From Pseudomonas rhizosphaerae (GTDB lineage: Bacteria > Pseudomonadota > Gammaproteobacteria > Pseudomonadales > Pseudomonadaceae), in contig NZ_CP009533.1 of the NCBI RefSeq assembly GCF_000761155.1, positions 1,116,001 through 1,180,000 on the forward strand: a DNA stretch of 64,000 nt. Direction: 5' to 3'. The position numbers and the translations under genes are program-made. Below, one piece after another: positions 34,455 to 43,397 of the stretch. A model generated the notes under the pieces. That model had not been told where the DNA came from and ran no database searches. It was given only the letters and a program-made list of their open reading frames with translations. Every line of letters starts with the position of its first letter. Position 1 is the stretch's first letter.

Positions 34455-35219
34455 TTATTTGAGATTGCCGCTGAGAAACTGCCGCAAGCGTTCGCTTTTC
34501 GGGCTGCCCAATACTTGTGCCGGTGGGCCTTCTTCCTCGACCAGGCCTTGATGCAGGAACAGCACCTGGCTGGAGACTTCACGGGCGAAGCTCATTTCGT
34601 GGGTGACCATGATCATGGTGCGGCCTTCCTCCGCGAGGCCTTTGATCACTCTCAGCACTTCACCCACCAGCTCCGGGTCCAGTGCCGAAGTCGGCTCGTC
34701 GAACAGCATGACTTCCGGCTCCATGGCCAATGCACGGGCAATCGCGACGCGCTGTTGCTGGCCACCGGACAGGAAGGCCGGATACTGGCTGGCCACGCGC
34801 TCCGGCAGGCCGACCTTGTCCAGGTAGCGCAACGCGCGGGCGCGGGCTTCGTCCTTGTCGACGCCCAGCACCCGGCGCGGGGCCATGGTGATGTTGTCGA
34901 GCACGGTCATGTGGCTCCACAGGTTGAAGTGCTGGAACACCATGGCCAGACGCGTGCGCAAGCGCTGCAGTTCCTCGGCATCGGCGACGCGCATGCCGCC
35001 GCTGTCGGTGGTCATGCGAATGGCCTTGCCATCCAGGCTCATGGCACCGTCGTCAGGCTGTTCGAGGAAGTTGATGCAGCGCAGAAAGGTGCTCTTGCCC
35101 GAGCCACTGGCGCCGATCAGGCTGATCACGTCACCCGTGCTGGCCTTGAGCGAAACACCCTTGAGCACCTTGTTGTCGCCATAGCTTTTGTGCAGGCCAT
35201 CGATGGTCAGTTTGTACAT
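34455..35219 (-). CDS. aotP: Basic amino-acid ABC transporter ATPase (AotP/HisP type)
   Basis: ATPase of the arginine/ornithine-type importer, 254 residues. Walker [11 protein letters not shown]-loop [16 protein letters not shown], signature [35 protein letters not shown] and [12 protein letters not shown] match HisP/AotP closely. A GAGGA sequence precedes the ATG at 35219 by ten bases. It ends the operon aotJ-aotQ-aotM-aotO-aotP. The regulator argR, which I recall next in P. aeruginosa, is not here. Confidence 0.9.
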   Translation of the reverse strand: MYKLTIDGLHKSYGDNKVLKGVSLKASTGDVISLIGASGSGKSTFLRCINFLEQPDDGAMSLDGKAIRMTTDSGGMRVADAEELQRLRTRLAMVFQHFNLWSHMTVLDNITMAPRRVLGVDKDEARARALRYLDKVGLPERVASQYPAFLSGGQQQRVAIARALAMEPEVMLFDEPTSALDPELVGEVLRVIKGLAEEGRTMIMVTHEMSFAREVSSQVLFLHQGLVEEEGPPAQVLGSPKSERLRQFLSGNLK

Positions 35220-35232
35220 GCGCAACAGGTCC

Positions 35233-36348
35233 TCAAGGTTGAAGTAGATAGCCGCTGCGGCAGGCCTGGGTGCCGGCGACATGGGCGACCAGCATGCCCG
35301 CGGTGGCCATGCGACGCAGCGAGCGGGCATACATCAGCCCCGGCTGGCGGTTGCGCACAGGGGTGACCGTATTGCTCAGCGGATCGATGATTTCGGCGAT
35401 CAACTGCCCGGCTTCCAGGTACTGGCCGGGCACCGCAGTGAACACCAACAGTCCACCCACCGGCGCGGTCACCGGTTCCACGCCGGCCAGCGGCGTGGCG
35501 GCGGCGAGCAGGGCAGGCAACGGTGCCGGCGTGCGGTCGATGGCCCCGGTGCTGGCCAGGTAGTCGAGAATGGCCTGACAGTCGCCGCTGGCCATGGGGT
35601 GGTTGACGTCACCCTGGCCGCGCAACTCGATGGTCACCGAAAAGCTGCCCATGGCGATCGGGAAACGCTCGGCAAAGCGCTGCTGAAGTTGCCACCAGAA
35701 CAGACTGAAGCACTCGTCGAACGATTGCCCGCCCGAGTCGGTGGCCAGCAGGCTGGCCTGAGTGCCCAGGTAGCGTGCCAGTGGTTCTACCAGAGGCCAG
35801 GCTTCGGGTGTGGTGTACAAATGCTGCACGGCCTCGAAATCGCAGTGCAGGTCCAGCACCATGTCGGCATCGCATGCCAGGCGCTGCAGAGTCAGGCGCT
35901 GTGATTGCAGGGCTGTGGTCGGCTGCAACTGGTTCAGCGCCTGGCTCAGGTGCGTGCGGATCAACGCCGTATTGTGTGCCTCATCATCACCCAGCAGCGG
36001 CTCGACGGCGCAGCCGACCTGATCGGCCAGGTCGACGAAACGGCGATTGAAATTCTCGCCGGTTTCCAGCTCGTAGCGGCCCAGTGGCGTGTCCATGACG
36101 ATCTGATCGAGCCCGGCGGGGTTGGCGATCGGTACGATGACCACCTGCTGGCGCAGCAGTCCTGCGTCCTCCAGTTCGGCCAGACGCTGGCGCAGGTGCC
36201 AGGCGACCAGCATCCCCGGCAACTCGTCGGCGTGTAGCGAGGCCTGGATATAGACTTTTCCGGCACCCGTCGGGCCGTAGCTGAAGCTGTGGATCTGGCG
36301 CGCGGTGCCGGGCAGGCGAGCCAGCAATTCATGAATGTCGTGTTGCAT
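35233..36348 (-). CDS. aotO: Succinylglutamate desuccinylase/aspartoacylase-family protein (AotO)
   Basis: Zinc-dependent carboxypeptidase-like amidohydrolase, 371 residues, of the AstE/ASPA family. A first zinc site HADELPGM (His and Glu) and the later DLHCDF (His) are visible, with the NPAGLDQ loop between. The C-terminal half is a beta-rich domain. It is embedded between permease and ATPase genes of the Aot operon, as recalled for aotO of P. aeruginosa. It may process an N-acylated amino acid brought in by the transporter; that is inference. Confidence 0.87.
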   Translation of the reverse strand: MQHDIHELLARLPGTARQIHSFSYGPTGAGKVYIQASLHADELPGMLVAWHLRQRLAELEDAGLLRQQVVIVPIANPAGLDQIVMDTPLGRYELETGENFNRRFVDLADQVGCAVEPLLGDDEAHNTALIRTHLSQALNQLQPTTALQSQRLTLQRLACDADMVLDLHCDFEAVQHLYTTPEAWPLVEPLARYLGTQASLLATDSGGQSFDECFSLFWWQLQQRFAERFPIAMGSFSVTIELRGQGDVNHPMASGDCQAILDYLASTGAIDRTPAPLPALLAAATPLAGVEPVTAPVGGLLVFTAVPGQYLEAGQLIAEIIDPLSNTVTPVRNRQPGLMYARSLRRMATAGMLVAHVAGTQACRSGYLLQP

Positions 36349-36357
36349 GTTCAGGTC

Positions 36358-37068
36358 CTAGTGCGTCGGGCCGAGAAAGGCCAGCCAGCGGCGTTCGGCC
36401 AGGCGAAACAGTCCGACGAGGGCAAAGGTGATGGTCAGGTAGATCAGCGCGGCGATGCCGAAGGATTGGAAGGTCAGGAAGGTCGCCGAGTTGGCATCCC
36501 GTGCGACCTTGAGGATGTCCGGGATGGTGGCAGTGAACGCCACCGTGGTCGAGTGCAGCATGAGGATCACTTCGTTGCTGTAGTAGGGCAGCGAACGGCG
36601 CAGGGCCGACGGCATGATCACGTAGGCATACAGCTTCCAGCCGCTCAGGCCATAGGCCTTGGCCGCCTCGACCTCGCCGTGGTTCATGCTGCGGATCGCC
36701 CCGGCGAAGATCTCGGTGGTGTAGGCGCAGGTGTTCAGGGCGAACGCCAGGATGGTGCAGTTCATCGCATCGCGGAAGAAGTCGTTGAGCAGGGGCTGCC
36801 CACGCACGGCCTCCAGGCTGTAGATGCCGGTGTAGCAGATCAGCAGCTGGATATAGAGCGGTGTTCCGCGAAACAGGTAGGTATAGAACTGCACTGGCCA
36901 GCGCACCCAGCGCCGGCGCGAAACCCTGGCGATCGACAGTGGCACCGAAACCGCGAAGCCGATCACCAGCGCCGCACTGAGCAGCCACAGGGTCATGGCC
37001 AGGCCGGTGATGTTCTGCCCATCGGAATAGAGGAAAGGCCGCCAGTATTCCTGGAGAAGTTCGATCAT
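36358..37068 (-). CDS. aotM: Basic amino-acid ABC permease (AotM/HisM type)
   Basis: Inner-membrane permease, 236 residues, about five helices. Diagnostic segments are YTYLFRGTPLYIQLLICYTGIY and the EAA loop GEVEAAKAYGLSGWKLYAYVIMPSALR. It overlaps AotQ by four bases and pairs with it as a heterodimer. Confidence 0.91.
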   Translation of the reverse strand: MIELLQEYWRPFLYSDGQNITGLAMTLWLLSAALVIGFAVSVPLSIARVSRRRWVRWPVQFYTYLFRGTPLYIQLLICYTGIYSLEAVRGQPLLNDFFRDAMNCTILAFALNTCAYTTEIFAGAIRSMNHGEVEAAKAYGLSGWKLYAYVIMPSALRRSLPYYSNEVILMLHSTTVAFTATIPDILKVARDANSATFLTFQSFGIAALIYLTITFALVGLFRLAERRWLAFLGPTH

Positions 37069-37793
37069 CGCAGCGCCTCCCGGGTACCCGCGCTGTAGCG
37101 TCGCTCAAGCCAGCGCAGGGCGATGTTGGACGCACTGGTAATCAGCAGATAGATGAGCGCGGCCAGCACCAGAAAATAGAACAGTTGGTAGGTGCTCTTG
37201 CCGGCGTCCTGGGCGGCCTTGACCAGATCGGCCAAACCAATGATCGACACCAGCGCCGTGGCCTTGAGCATGACCATCCAGTTGTTGCCGATGCCGGGCA
37301 GGGCGTAACGCATCATTTGCGGGAAGACTACATAGCGGAAACGCTGCGAGCGCTTGAGGCCATAGGCCGTGGCCGCCTCGAGCTGACCGCGTGGTACCGC
37401 CAGCATGGCGCCGCGAAAGGTCTCGGTGAAATACGCGCCATAGATGAAACCCAGGGTGATCACCCCGGCGGCGAAAGGATCGATCTCGATGTAATCCCAT
37501 TCCAGCGCTTCGGTGAGGCCGGTCAGCCAGGTCTGCAGGCTGTAGAAAATCAGCAGCATCAGCACCAGGTCAGGCACGCCGCGAATCAGGGTGGTGTAGA
37601 GCTGCGCAGGCACGCGCAGTGCGGCCGAACCGGACAGCTTGGCGCTGGCGCCAATCAAGCCCAGCATCACGCTCACCAGCAGGGACAACAGGGACAGCTT
37701 GATGGTCATCCAGGTGCCTTCGAGCAGCAGTGGGCCAAAGCCCTTCAAGCTGAACGCAGACAACCCGAGGTGCTGCAAAAGGTCGTCGAACAT
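37065..37793 (-). CDS. aotQ: Basic amino-acid ABC permease (AotQ/HisQ type)
   Basis: Inner-membrane permease, 242 residues. YTTLIRGVPDLVLMLLIFYSLQ and the EAA loop QLEAATAYGLKRSQRFRYVVFPQMMRYALPG identify the HisQ branch. It follows an internal terminator after aotJ, so its level is expected to be lower than that of the binding protein. Confidence 0.91.
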   Translation of the reverse strand: MFDDLLQHLGLSAFSLKGFGPLLLEGTWMTIKLSLLSLLVSVMLGLIGASAKLSGSAALRVPAQLYTTLIRGVPDLVLMLLIFYSLQTWLTGLTEALEWDYIEIDPFAAGVITLGFIYGAYFTETFRGAMLAVPRGQLEAATAYGLKRSQRFRYVVFPQMMRYALPGIGNNWMVMLKATALVSIIGLADLVKAAQDAGKSTYQLFYFLVLAALIYLLITSASNIALRWLERRYSAGTREALR

Positions 37794-37813
37794 GAATCTG
37801 GCCTGTGCCGGTC

Positions 37814-37847
37814 AAAAAAACGCCCATCCCCGCATGGGAATGGGCGC
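37814..37847 (-). terminator. Internal terminator/attenuator between aotJ and aotQ
   Basis: On the minus strand GCGCCCATTCCC pairs with GGGGATGGGCG around an ATGC loop and is followed by seven T. It begins about 15 bases after the aotJ stop. Partial read-through would explain a high receptor-to-permease ratio, common in binding-protein operons. Confidence 0.82.
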
Positions 37848-37861
37848 TGTCAACGCAAGAT

Positions 37862-38644
37862 TTACTTGCCGCTGTACAGGTTCAGCTCACCGAAGTGTTT
37901 CTTCTGGATTTCGGTGTAGGTGCCATCATCGTGTAACGCTTTGATACCTTTATCGATCAACGCCTTGAGTTCCTTGTTACCTTTGGCGATACCCACAGCC
38001 GTCTTGGACGGCAGCAATTCGCTGTCGATCGGCTCGCTGACTTCATAGCCTGCACCTTGCGGCGATTTCAGGAAGCCCAGCTCGGCCTGCAGCATGTCCT
38101 GGATGGAAGCATCGAGACGACCCGAAACCAGGTCGGCATAGACCTGATCCTGATTCTGATAGGCCTGGGTCTTCACACCGGCCTTGTCCAGCACGGCCTT
38201 GGCATAGGCTTCCTGGATGGTGCCTTGTTCGTAGCCCACGGTCTTGCCTTTCAGCGATGCCAGGTCGGTGCTCAGGCTTGCACCTTTCTTGAACACCAGC
38301 GAAGTCGGACCGGAGAACAGTTCGTTGGAGAAGTCGATGACCTTCTCGCGGGCCGGGGTCACGGTCATCGAGGAAATCACGCCATCGAACTTCTTCGCCT
38401 TGAGGCCAGGAATCATGCCGTCAAAATCGCTTTCGACCCACTTGCAGGTGACCTTGAGTTCCTTGCAGATGGCATTGCCCAGATCGATGTCGAAGCCCAC
38501 CAGGCTACCGTCGGCGGCCTTGGATTCGAACGGTGCATAGGAAGGATCGACCCCGAAGCGCAACTCCTTGTATTCCTTGGCCATCGCGCCGCCAGCCGAG
38601 AACGCCAGGGCCAGAGCAGAAAGGGTCAGCAATGCTTTTTTCAT
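37862..38644 (-). CDS. aotJ: Basic amino-acid ABC substrate-binding protein (AotJ/HisJ type)
   Basis: Periplasmic receptor for arginine/ornithine/lysine-type ligands, 260 residues. The signal peptide ends GGAMA before KEYKELRFGVDPSYAPFESKAADG. A Cys pair (ICKELKVTCKW) corresponds to the disulfide of LAO/HisJ proteins. GFDIDLGNAIC and SSMTVTPAREKVIDFS are family motifs. First gene of the operon. Confidence 0.91.
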   Translation of the reverse strand: MKKALLTLSALALAFSAGGAMAKEYKELRFGVDPSYAPFESKAADGSLVGFDIDLGNAICKELKVTCKWVESDFDGMIPGLKAKKFDGVISSMTVTPAREKVIDFSNELFSGPTSLVFKKGASLSTDLASLKGKTVGYEQGTIQEAYAKAVLDKAGVKTQAYQNQDQVYADLVSGRLDASIQDMLQAELGFLKSPQGAGYEVSEPIDSELLPSKTAVGIAKGNKELKALIDKGIKALHDDGTYTEIQKKHFGELNLYSGK

Positions 38645-38880
38645 CGTGCAGTCCTTAAAACCAGTTGAATGCGTGGGGGGTGAGGGCGATGTACGTTACC
38701 GGCGAGGGCCAGATATCATTTTGACAGCAATTTCCGCACCATAGTCCCAGTGCCGACCGACCTGAGCAAGGTTGTGTCGCCTGGTTGCAACTTTGCCAAA
38801 GCCCACCGGCAAGCTTATGCGCAGCAGCCGACTCAGAGCGCTTGCCATTGGTACAGCAATGCCCTGAAATAATCCATGGC

Positions 38881-38906
38881 AAAAAAATGCACCTGAGCGG
38901 TGCATT
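38881..38906 (-). terminator. Rho-independent terminator after the DNA ligase gene
   Basis: On the minus strand TGCACC and GGTGCA pair around GCTCA and are followed by seven T. It lies about 10 bases after the ligase stop and closes the exonuclease-ligase operon. Confidence 0.85.
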
Positions 38907-38914
38907 CGAATGCG

Positions 38915-40624
38915 TCAGGCCAGCAGGTCCTGCAAGGTCGCCAGGCTGTCGGCTTCGGCCACTGGTTTGTCGTGCCGCCAGCGCAGCATGCGCGGAAAGC
39001 GCACGGCAATGCCGCTCTTGTGGCGCTTGGACAGCGCAATGCCTTCGAACCCGAGTTCGAAGACCAGCGTGGGCGTCACGCTGCGCACCGGGCCGAATTT
39101 CTCCACAGTGGTCTTGCGCACGATGGCATCGACCTTGCGCATCTCTTCGTCGGTCAACCCCGAATAGGCCTTGGCGAAGGGCACCAGGGTCCGCTCCGAT
39201 GCTCCGGGTGGCCCGTCCCACACGGCAAACGTGTAGTCGCTGTACAGACTGGCCCGGCGCCCATGGCCGGCCTGGGCATAGATCAAAACCGCGTCGACGC
39301 TGAAGGGGTCCACCTTCCACTTCCACCAGGTGCCCATGTCCTTGGTCCGGCCCACGCCATACAGTGAATCGCGCGCCTTGAGCATCATGCCTTCCACACC
39401 CAGCGCCCGTGATGCCTCACGCTGTCGGCTCAGATCCAGCCAGTCTTCGCCGGTCAATACCGGCGATGGACGCAGTACCGGATCGGCCGCTTGCGCGATG
39501 ACCTGTTCCATCTGTGTGCGACGTTCGTGTTGCGGACGACTGCGCCAGTCTTCACCCTGCCATTCGAGCAGGTCATAGGCGAGTACCACCACGGGAATCT
39601 CTTCGAGGATCTTCTTGCTCAAAGTCTTGCGGCCGATTCGCTGTTGCAGCAGGGCAAACGGTTGAACGGCCGGTGCATCCTCCGAGGGGCTCGATGCGTC
39701 GTCCAAGCTGAAATCCTCGGGCGCCACATCCGTCGGTGGCGGTGTCTTCCAGACCACGATCTCGCCATCGATGACCGTGCCGTCGGGCAGGCTTGCCGTC
39801 AAAGCGTGCAGTTCCGGAAACCGGTCCGACACCAGCTCCTCGCCTCGCGACCAGATCCACAGGCGTCCGTCACGCTTCACCAATTGGGCGCGGATGCCAT
39901 CCCATTTCCATTCCACCTGCCAGTCACTGCTGGGGCCCAGCAACGTGTCGAACTGATCGACCGGCTGTTGCAGCGAGTGGGCGAGGAAGAACGGGTAGGG
40001 CTGGCCACCACGCTGCGCGTGCTCGTCCGTGGATTCCTCAGCGATCAGCTTGAGGTAGCTGTCCGCGACAGGGCGGTGCGACAGGTCGGTATAGCCCACC
40101 AGGCGCTGCGCTACACGCTTGCTGTCCAGACCGGCCATCTGCGCCAGCGCTCGGGTCACCAGCAGTTTCGAAACGCCAACGCGGAAGCTGCCTGTAATCA
40201 ATTTCAGACAAAGCATCAGGCTGGCCCGATCCAACTGGGCCCACAACGGTGGCAGGCGCTCGTGCAGCTCTTCGGGTGGCAGGCCGCGCAAGGGCAACAG
40301 GGCGTTTTCCAGCCACCAGGCCAGGCCTTCGTCGCTGGTCTGTTCGGCTTCGGGCAGCAACAGCGAGAACGTCTCCGCCAGATCGCCCACGGCCTGATAG
40401 CTTTCTTCGAACAACCATTCGGGCACGTTCGCCAGCTTCACCGCCAGCTCGCGCAACACCTTGGTCGGCACCAGTTGGCGCGGGCGGCCACCGGACAGGA
40501 AGTACACCGCCCAGGCCGCGTCGGCTGGCTGTGCCTGACGGAAGTAGTCTTCCAGAAACTGACGCTTGGCATTGGTCGAAGTGGTTTCGTCCAGATTGGC
40601 ATACAACTGCGCAAACGCTTTCAA
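38915..40624 (-). CDS. lig: ATP-dependent DNA ligase
   Basis: Seals nicks with ATP, 569 residues. Order: an N-terminal helical DNA-binding domain (about 1-210), an adenylation domain with motif I EWKWDGIRAQL (catalytic Lys), DGEIVVW (motif III) and EGMMLKARDSLY (motif IV), then an OB-fold domain with WWKWKVDP. It is the type that travels with a metallo-beta-lactamase exonuclease and, in other pseudomonads, with an Lhr-like helicase and MPE nuclease. Its ATG overlaps the exonuclease stop by four bases. The helicase and MPE genes are absent from this locus. Confidence 0.92.
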   Translation of the reverse strand: MKAFAQLYANLDETTSTNAKRQFLEDYFRQAQPADAAWAVYFLSGGRPRQLVPTKVLRELAVKLANVPEWLFEESYQAVGDLAETFSLLLPEAEQTSDEGLAWWLENALLPLRGLPPEELHERLPPLWAQLDRASLMLCLKLITGSFRVGVSKLLVTRALAQMAGLDSKRVAQRLVGYTDLSHRPVADSYLKLIAEESTDEHAQRGGQPYPFFLAHSLQQPVDQFDTLLGPSSDWQVEWKWDGIRAQLVKRDGRLWIWSRGEELVSDRFPELHALTASLPDGTVIDGEIVVWKTPPPTDVAPEDFSLDDASSPSEDAPAVQPFALLQQRIGRKTLSKKILEEIPVVVLAYDLLEWQGEDWRSRPQHERRTQMEQVIAQAADPVLRPSPVLTGEDWLDLSRQREASRALGVEGMMLKARDSLYGVGRTKDMGTWWKWKVDPFSVDAVLIYAQAGHGRRASLYSDYTFAVWDGPPGASERTLVPFAKAYSGLTDEEMRKVDAIVRKTTVEKFGPVRSVTPTLVFELGFEGIALSKRHKSGIAVRFPRMLRWRHDKPVAEADSLATLQDLLA

Positions 40625-41631
40625 GACGCGGCCTCCTGAGGTTCCTCTTCGTCACCGTATTCGGTGGTGAACCCCTGCGCATCCAGACCGATGTCGCGCA
40701 GGTAGCGCACCAGCACTTCCACCGAACCGTGGGTGACCATGACCCGCTCGGCCTCGGTCTGCTCGATGGCCCACAACAGGCCCGGCCAGTCGGCATGGTC
40801 GGATAGCACGAAGCCACGGTCCACGCCGCGGCGCCGACGGGTGCCGCGCAGGCGCATCCAGCCACTGGCGAATGCATCGCTGTATTCGCCGAAGCGGCGC
40901 ATCCAGGTACTGCCACCGGCTGATGGCGGAGCGATGATCAACGCATTGCGCAACGCCGGGTCGGTTTTCTTGAAGTCGCCGGCGTACTGGGTTTCCGGAA
41001 TGTAGACGCCGGCATCGCGGTAGACCCTATTGAGCGGCTCCACCGAACCATGGGCCAGGATCGGGCCGATGCTGGCATCGATGCCGTGCAGCAACCGCTG
41101 GGCCTTGCCAAAGGCATAGGCGAACAGCACGCTGGCTTTGCCTTGCTCGGCATTGGCACGCCACCACTGATTCACTTCTTCGAAGATCTCGGCCTGTGGC
41201 TGCCAGCGATAGATCGGCAGACCGAAGGTCGATTCGGTGATGAAGGTATGGCAGCGCACCGGCTCGAAGGGCGCGCAGGTACCGTCTGGTTCGACCTTGT
41301 AGTCACCCGAAGCCACCCAGACTTCACCCTTGTATTCCAGGCGGACCTGAGCAGAGCCCAGCACGTGTCCGGCCGGATGAAAACTCAGCGTCACGCCGTT
41401 GTGCTGCAGGACCTCCCCGTACTCGAGCAGTTGCAGATTGATGTCCTGGCCCAGGCGAGTACGCAATATGCCTTCGCCGGGCGCGGCGGCCAGATAATGT
41501 TCATTGCCAGTACGCGCGTGGTCGCCGTGGCCGTGAGTGATCACCGAACGCTCGACGGGCCGCCACGGGTCGATATAGAAATCTCCGGCGGTGCAATACA
41601 GGCCTTCGGGACGCGCGACGACTAGGTCCAT
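40621..41631 (-). CDS. Ligase-associated DNA exonuclease, metallo-beta-lactamase/beta-CASP type
   Basis: SNM1-like DNA exonuclease, 336 residues from the ATG at 41631. The zinc motif HGHGDH lies at 33-38; a downstream HPAGHVLGSAQV, SGDYKVE (Asp) and TESTFGLP follow the MBL/beta-CASP order. A late LSDHADW supplies another ligand His. It is co-transcribed and overlapping with the ATP-dependent ligase. No convincing Shine-Dalgarno sequence precedes the ATG, so the exact start is somewhat uncertain. Confidence 0.9.
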   Translation of the reverse strand: MDLVVARPEGLYCTAGDFYIDPWRPVERSVITHGHGDHARTGNEHYLAAAPGEGILRTRLGQDINLQLLEYGEVLQHNGVTLSFHPAGHVLGSAQVRLEYKGEVWVASGDYKVEPDGTCAPFEPVRCHTFITESTFGLPIYRWQPQAEIFEEVNQWWRANAEQGKASVLFAYAFGKAQRLLHGIDASIGPILAHGSVEPLNRVYRDAGVYIPETQYAGDFKKTDPALRNALIIAPPSAGGSTWMRRFGEYSDAFASGWMRLRGTRRRRGVDRGFVLSDHADWPGLLWAIEQTEAERVMVTHGSVEVLVRYLRDIGLDAQGFTTEYGDEEEPQEAAS

Positions 41632-41735
41632 GGCAGGTGGCCAGGTAATGGGTGTGTTGTTATGATCGGGCAGGGCAGGGGAAAGTTCGAAGGCAAAGGC
41701 GGTGAGGCGCACTGCACGAAGGCCACCGTGCAGGC

Positions 41736-41765
41736 AAAAAAAAGCCCCTGCAATGAGGGGCTTTC
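41736..41765 (-). terminator. Rho-independent terminator after tRNA-Asn
   Basis: On the minus strand AAAGCCCCT and AGGGGCTTT form the stem around CATTGC, followed by a T tract. It starts about ten bases after the tRNA-Asn CCA. Confidence 0.88.
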
Positions 41766-41775
41766 TTTCAGTATT

Positions 41776-41851
41776 TGGCTCCACGACCTGGACTCGAACC
41801 AGGGACCCAATGATTAACAGTCATTTGCTCTACCAACTGAGCTATCGCGGA
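41776..41851 (-). tRNA. tRNA-Asn (GTT)
   Basis: A 76-nt cloverleaf on the minus strand: TCCGCGA acceptor, GCTCAGTTGGTAGAGC D-arm, anticodon loop CTGTTAA, GGTTCGAGTCC T-arm, encoded CCA. Followed by its own terminator. Confidence 0.97.
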
Positions 41852-41910
41852 ATCTGCTGCGTATGTTACTGATTGCTAAGGGGAAGTCAAGCCTCCCCTA
41901 AGCAAAGAAC

Positions 41911-43107
41911 CTACAGCACCGCAACAATGGCCTTGATCACGCCATCGATGTTGCGCTGGTTCAACGCGGCTACGCAGATGCGCCCGGTGTCCAGCGCGTA
42001 GATGCCGAACTCGTTGCGCAGGCGAGCGACCTGTTCGGCGCTCAGCCCCGAATAGGAAAACATGCCGGCCTGACGGGCGACGAAACCGAAATCACGGTTC
42101 GCACCCTGTGCCGCCAGCCCCTCGACCATTTGCAGGCGCATGCCGCAAATGCGCTGGCGCATCTCGCCCAGCTCGGCTTCCCACATGGCGCGCAGCTCAG
42201 GGCTGTTGAGCACATTGGCAACGATCATCGCGCCGTGGGTCGGCGGATTGGAATAGTTGGTACGAATGACGCGCTTGATCTGCGACAGCACGCGAGTGCT
42301 CTCGTCGCTCGACTGGGTGACGATCGACAAGGCGCCGACACGCTCGCCGTACAACGAGAACGATTTGGAGAACGAGCTGGAAACGAAGAAGCTCAGGCCC
42401 GACTCGGCAAACAGGCGCACGGCCGCGGCGTCTTCATGGATGCCGTCGCCAAAACCCTGGTAAGCCATGTCGAGGAACGGCACGTGGCCCTTGCGCTTGA
42501 CCACCTCCAGCACGTTGACCCAGTCGGATGCACTGAGGTCTACGCCGGTCGGGTTGTGGCAGCAGGCATGCAGCACAACGATGGAACCGGCGGGCAGGAC
42601 GTCGAGGTCTTCGAGCATGCCTGAACGGTTCACGTCGTTGCTGGTCGCATCATAGTAGCGATAGTTCTGCACGCCGAAACCGGCGGTTTCGAACAGGGCG
42701 CGATGGTTTTCCCAGCTCGGATCGCTGATCGCGACCACGGCATCGGGCGACAGTTGCTTGAGCAGATCCGCCCCGATCTTCAGCGCGCCGGTGCCACCGA
42801 CGGCTTGGGTGGTGACCACGCGGCCTGCTGCCAGCAACGGCGACTGGTCACCGAATATCAAGGTCTGTACGGCCTTGTCGTAAGCCGCGATACCGTCGAT
42901 TGGCAGGTACCCACGGGCAGCGTGCTGTGCAACGCGCTGGGCTTCGGCTTCGATCACCGCGCGCAGCAGGGGAATTCGCCCTTCTTCGTTGCAGTACACG
43001 CCAACGCCCAGATTCACCTTGTCGGTGCGGGTATCGGCGTTGAATGCTTCGTTGAGGCCCAGGATAGGATCGCGGGGTGCCAATTCGACAGCGGAAAACA
43101 GGCTCAT
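41911..43107 (-). CDS. tyrB: Aromatic/aspartate aminotransferase, PLP class I
   Basis: PLP enzyme transaminating tyrosine, phenylalanine and aspartate with 2-oxoglutarate. It has 398 residues from the ATG at 43107 (AAGG site). Motifs are GYLPIDGIAAYDKAV, HACCHNPTGVDL, a DMAYQGFG segment, and the Schiff-base Lys in SSSFSKSFSLYGERVG; a C-terminal Arg (TGRIC) binds the substrate carboxylate. Close in order to uvrB, transcribed divergently from it. Confidence 0.92.
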   Translation of the reverse strand: MSLFSAVELAPRDPILGLNEAFNADTRTDKVNLGVGVYCNEEGRIPLLRAVIEAEAQRVAQHAARGYLPIDGIAAYDKAVQTLIFGDQSPLLAAGRVVTTQAVGGTGALKIGADLLKQLSPDAVVAISDPSWENHRALFETAGFGVQNYRYYDATSNDVNRSGMLEDLDVLPAGSIVVLHACCHNPTGVDLSASDWVNVLEVVKRKGHVPFLDMAYQGFGDGIHEDAAAVRLFAESGLSFFVSSSFSKSFSLYGERVGALSIVTQSSDESTRVLSQIKRVIRTNYSNPPTHGAMIVANVLNSPELRAMWEAELGEMRQRICGMRLQMVEGLAAQGANRDFGFVARQAGMFSYSGLSAEQVARLRNEFGIYALDTGRICVAALNQRNIDGVIKAIVAVL

Positions 43108-43341
43108 TTTTACCTTGGCTCTGATCGGGAGTGAAGGGAGGAGAGACACGCTTCACCCATTCGGCGCAAAGCGGTGCACGACTGAGGGTCGAGTATAAAG
43201 ACGCTTGGCGGATGGGGCGACTGGTTGCACTTGGTTTTACCGCTTTTTACCGAATATTTTTCGACCATTGGTCCCGTGTTTATCGAAGGTCCAGGGTCAC
43301 ACCCTTGAAACTCTTGGTAACAAGCGCCAATTAGGGTTAAG

Positions 43342-43361
43342 TACTGTCTATAAATACAGTC
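43342..43361 (+). promoter_or_regulatory. LexA (SOS) box of uvrB
   Basis: TACTGTCTATAAATACAGTC contains CTGT-N8-ACAG with an AT-rich centre, a consensus LexA operator, centred about 47 bp upstream of the uvrB ATG. Confidence 0.9.
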
Positions 43362-43397
43362 GGAAAAGTCCGGCTGTGGCGACTCACGAGGTGTGGC

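Noticed and set aside
41776..41851. tRNA-Asn as a genomic-island attachment site
   Set aside because: No integrase, no direct repeat of the tRNA 3' end and no foreign-looking block beside it.
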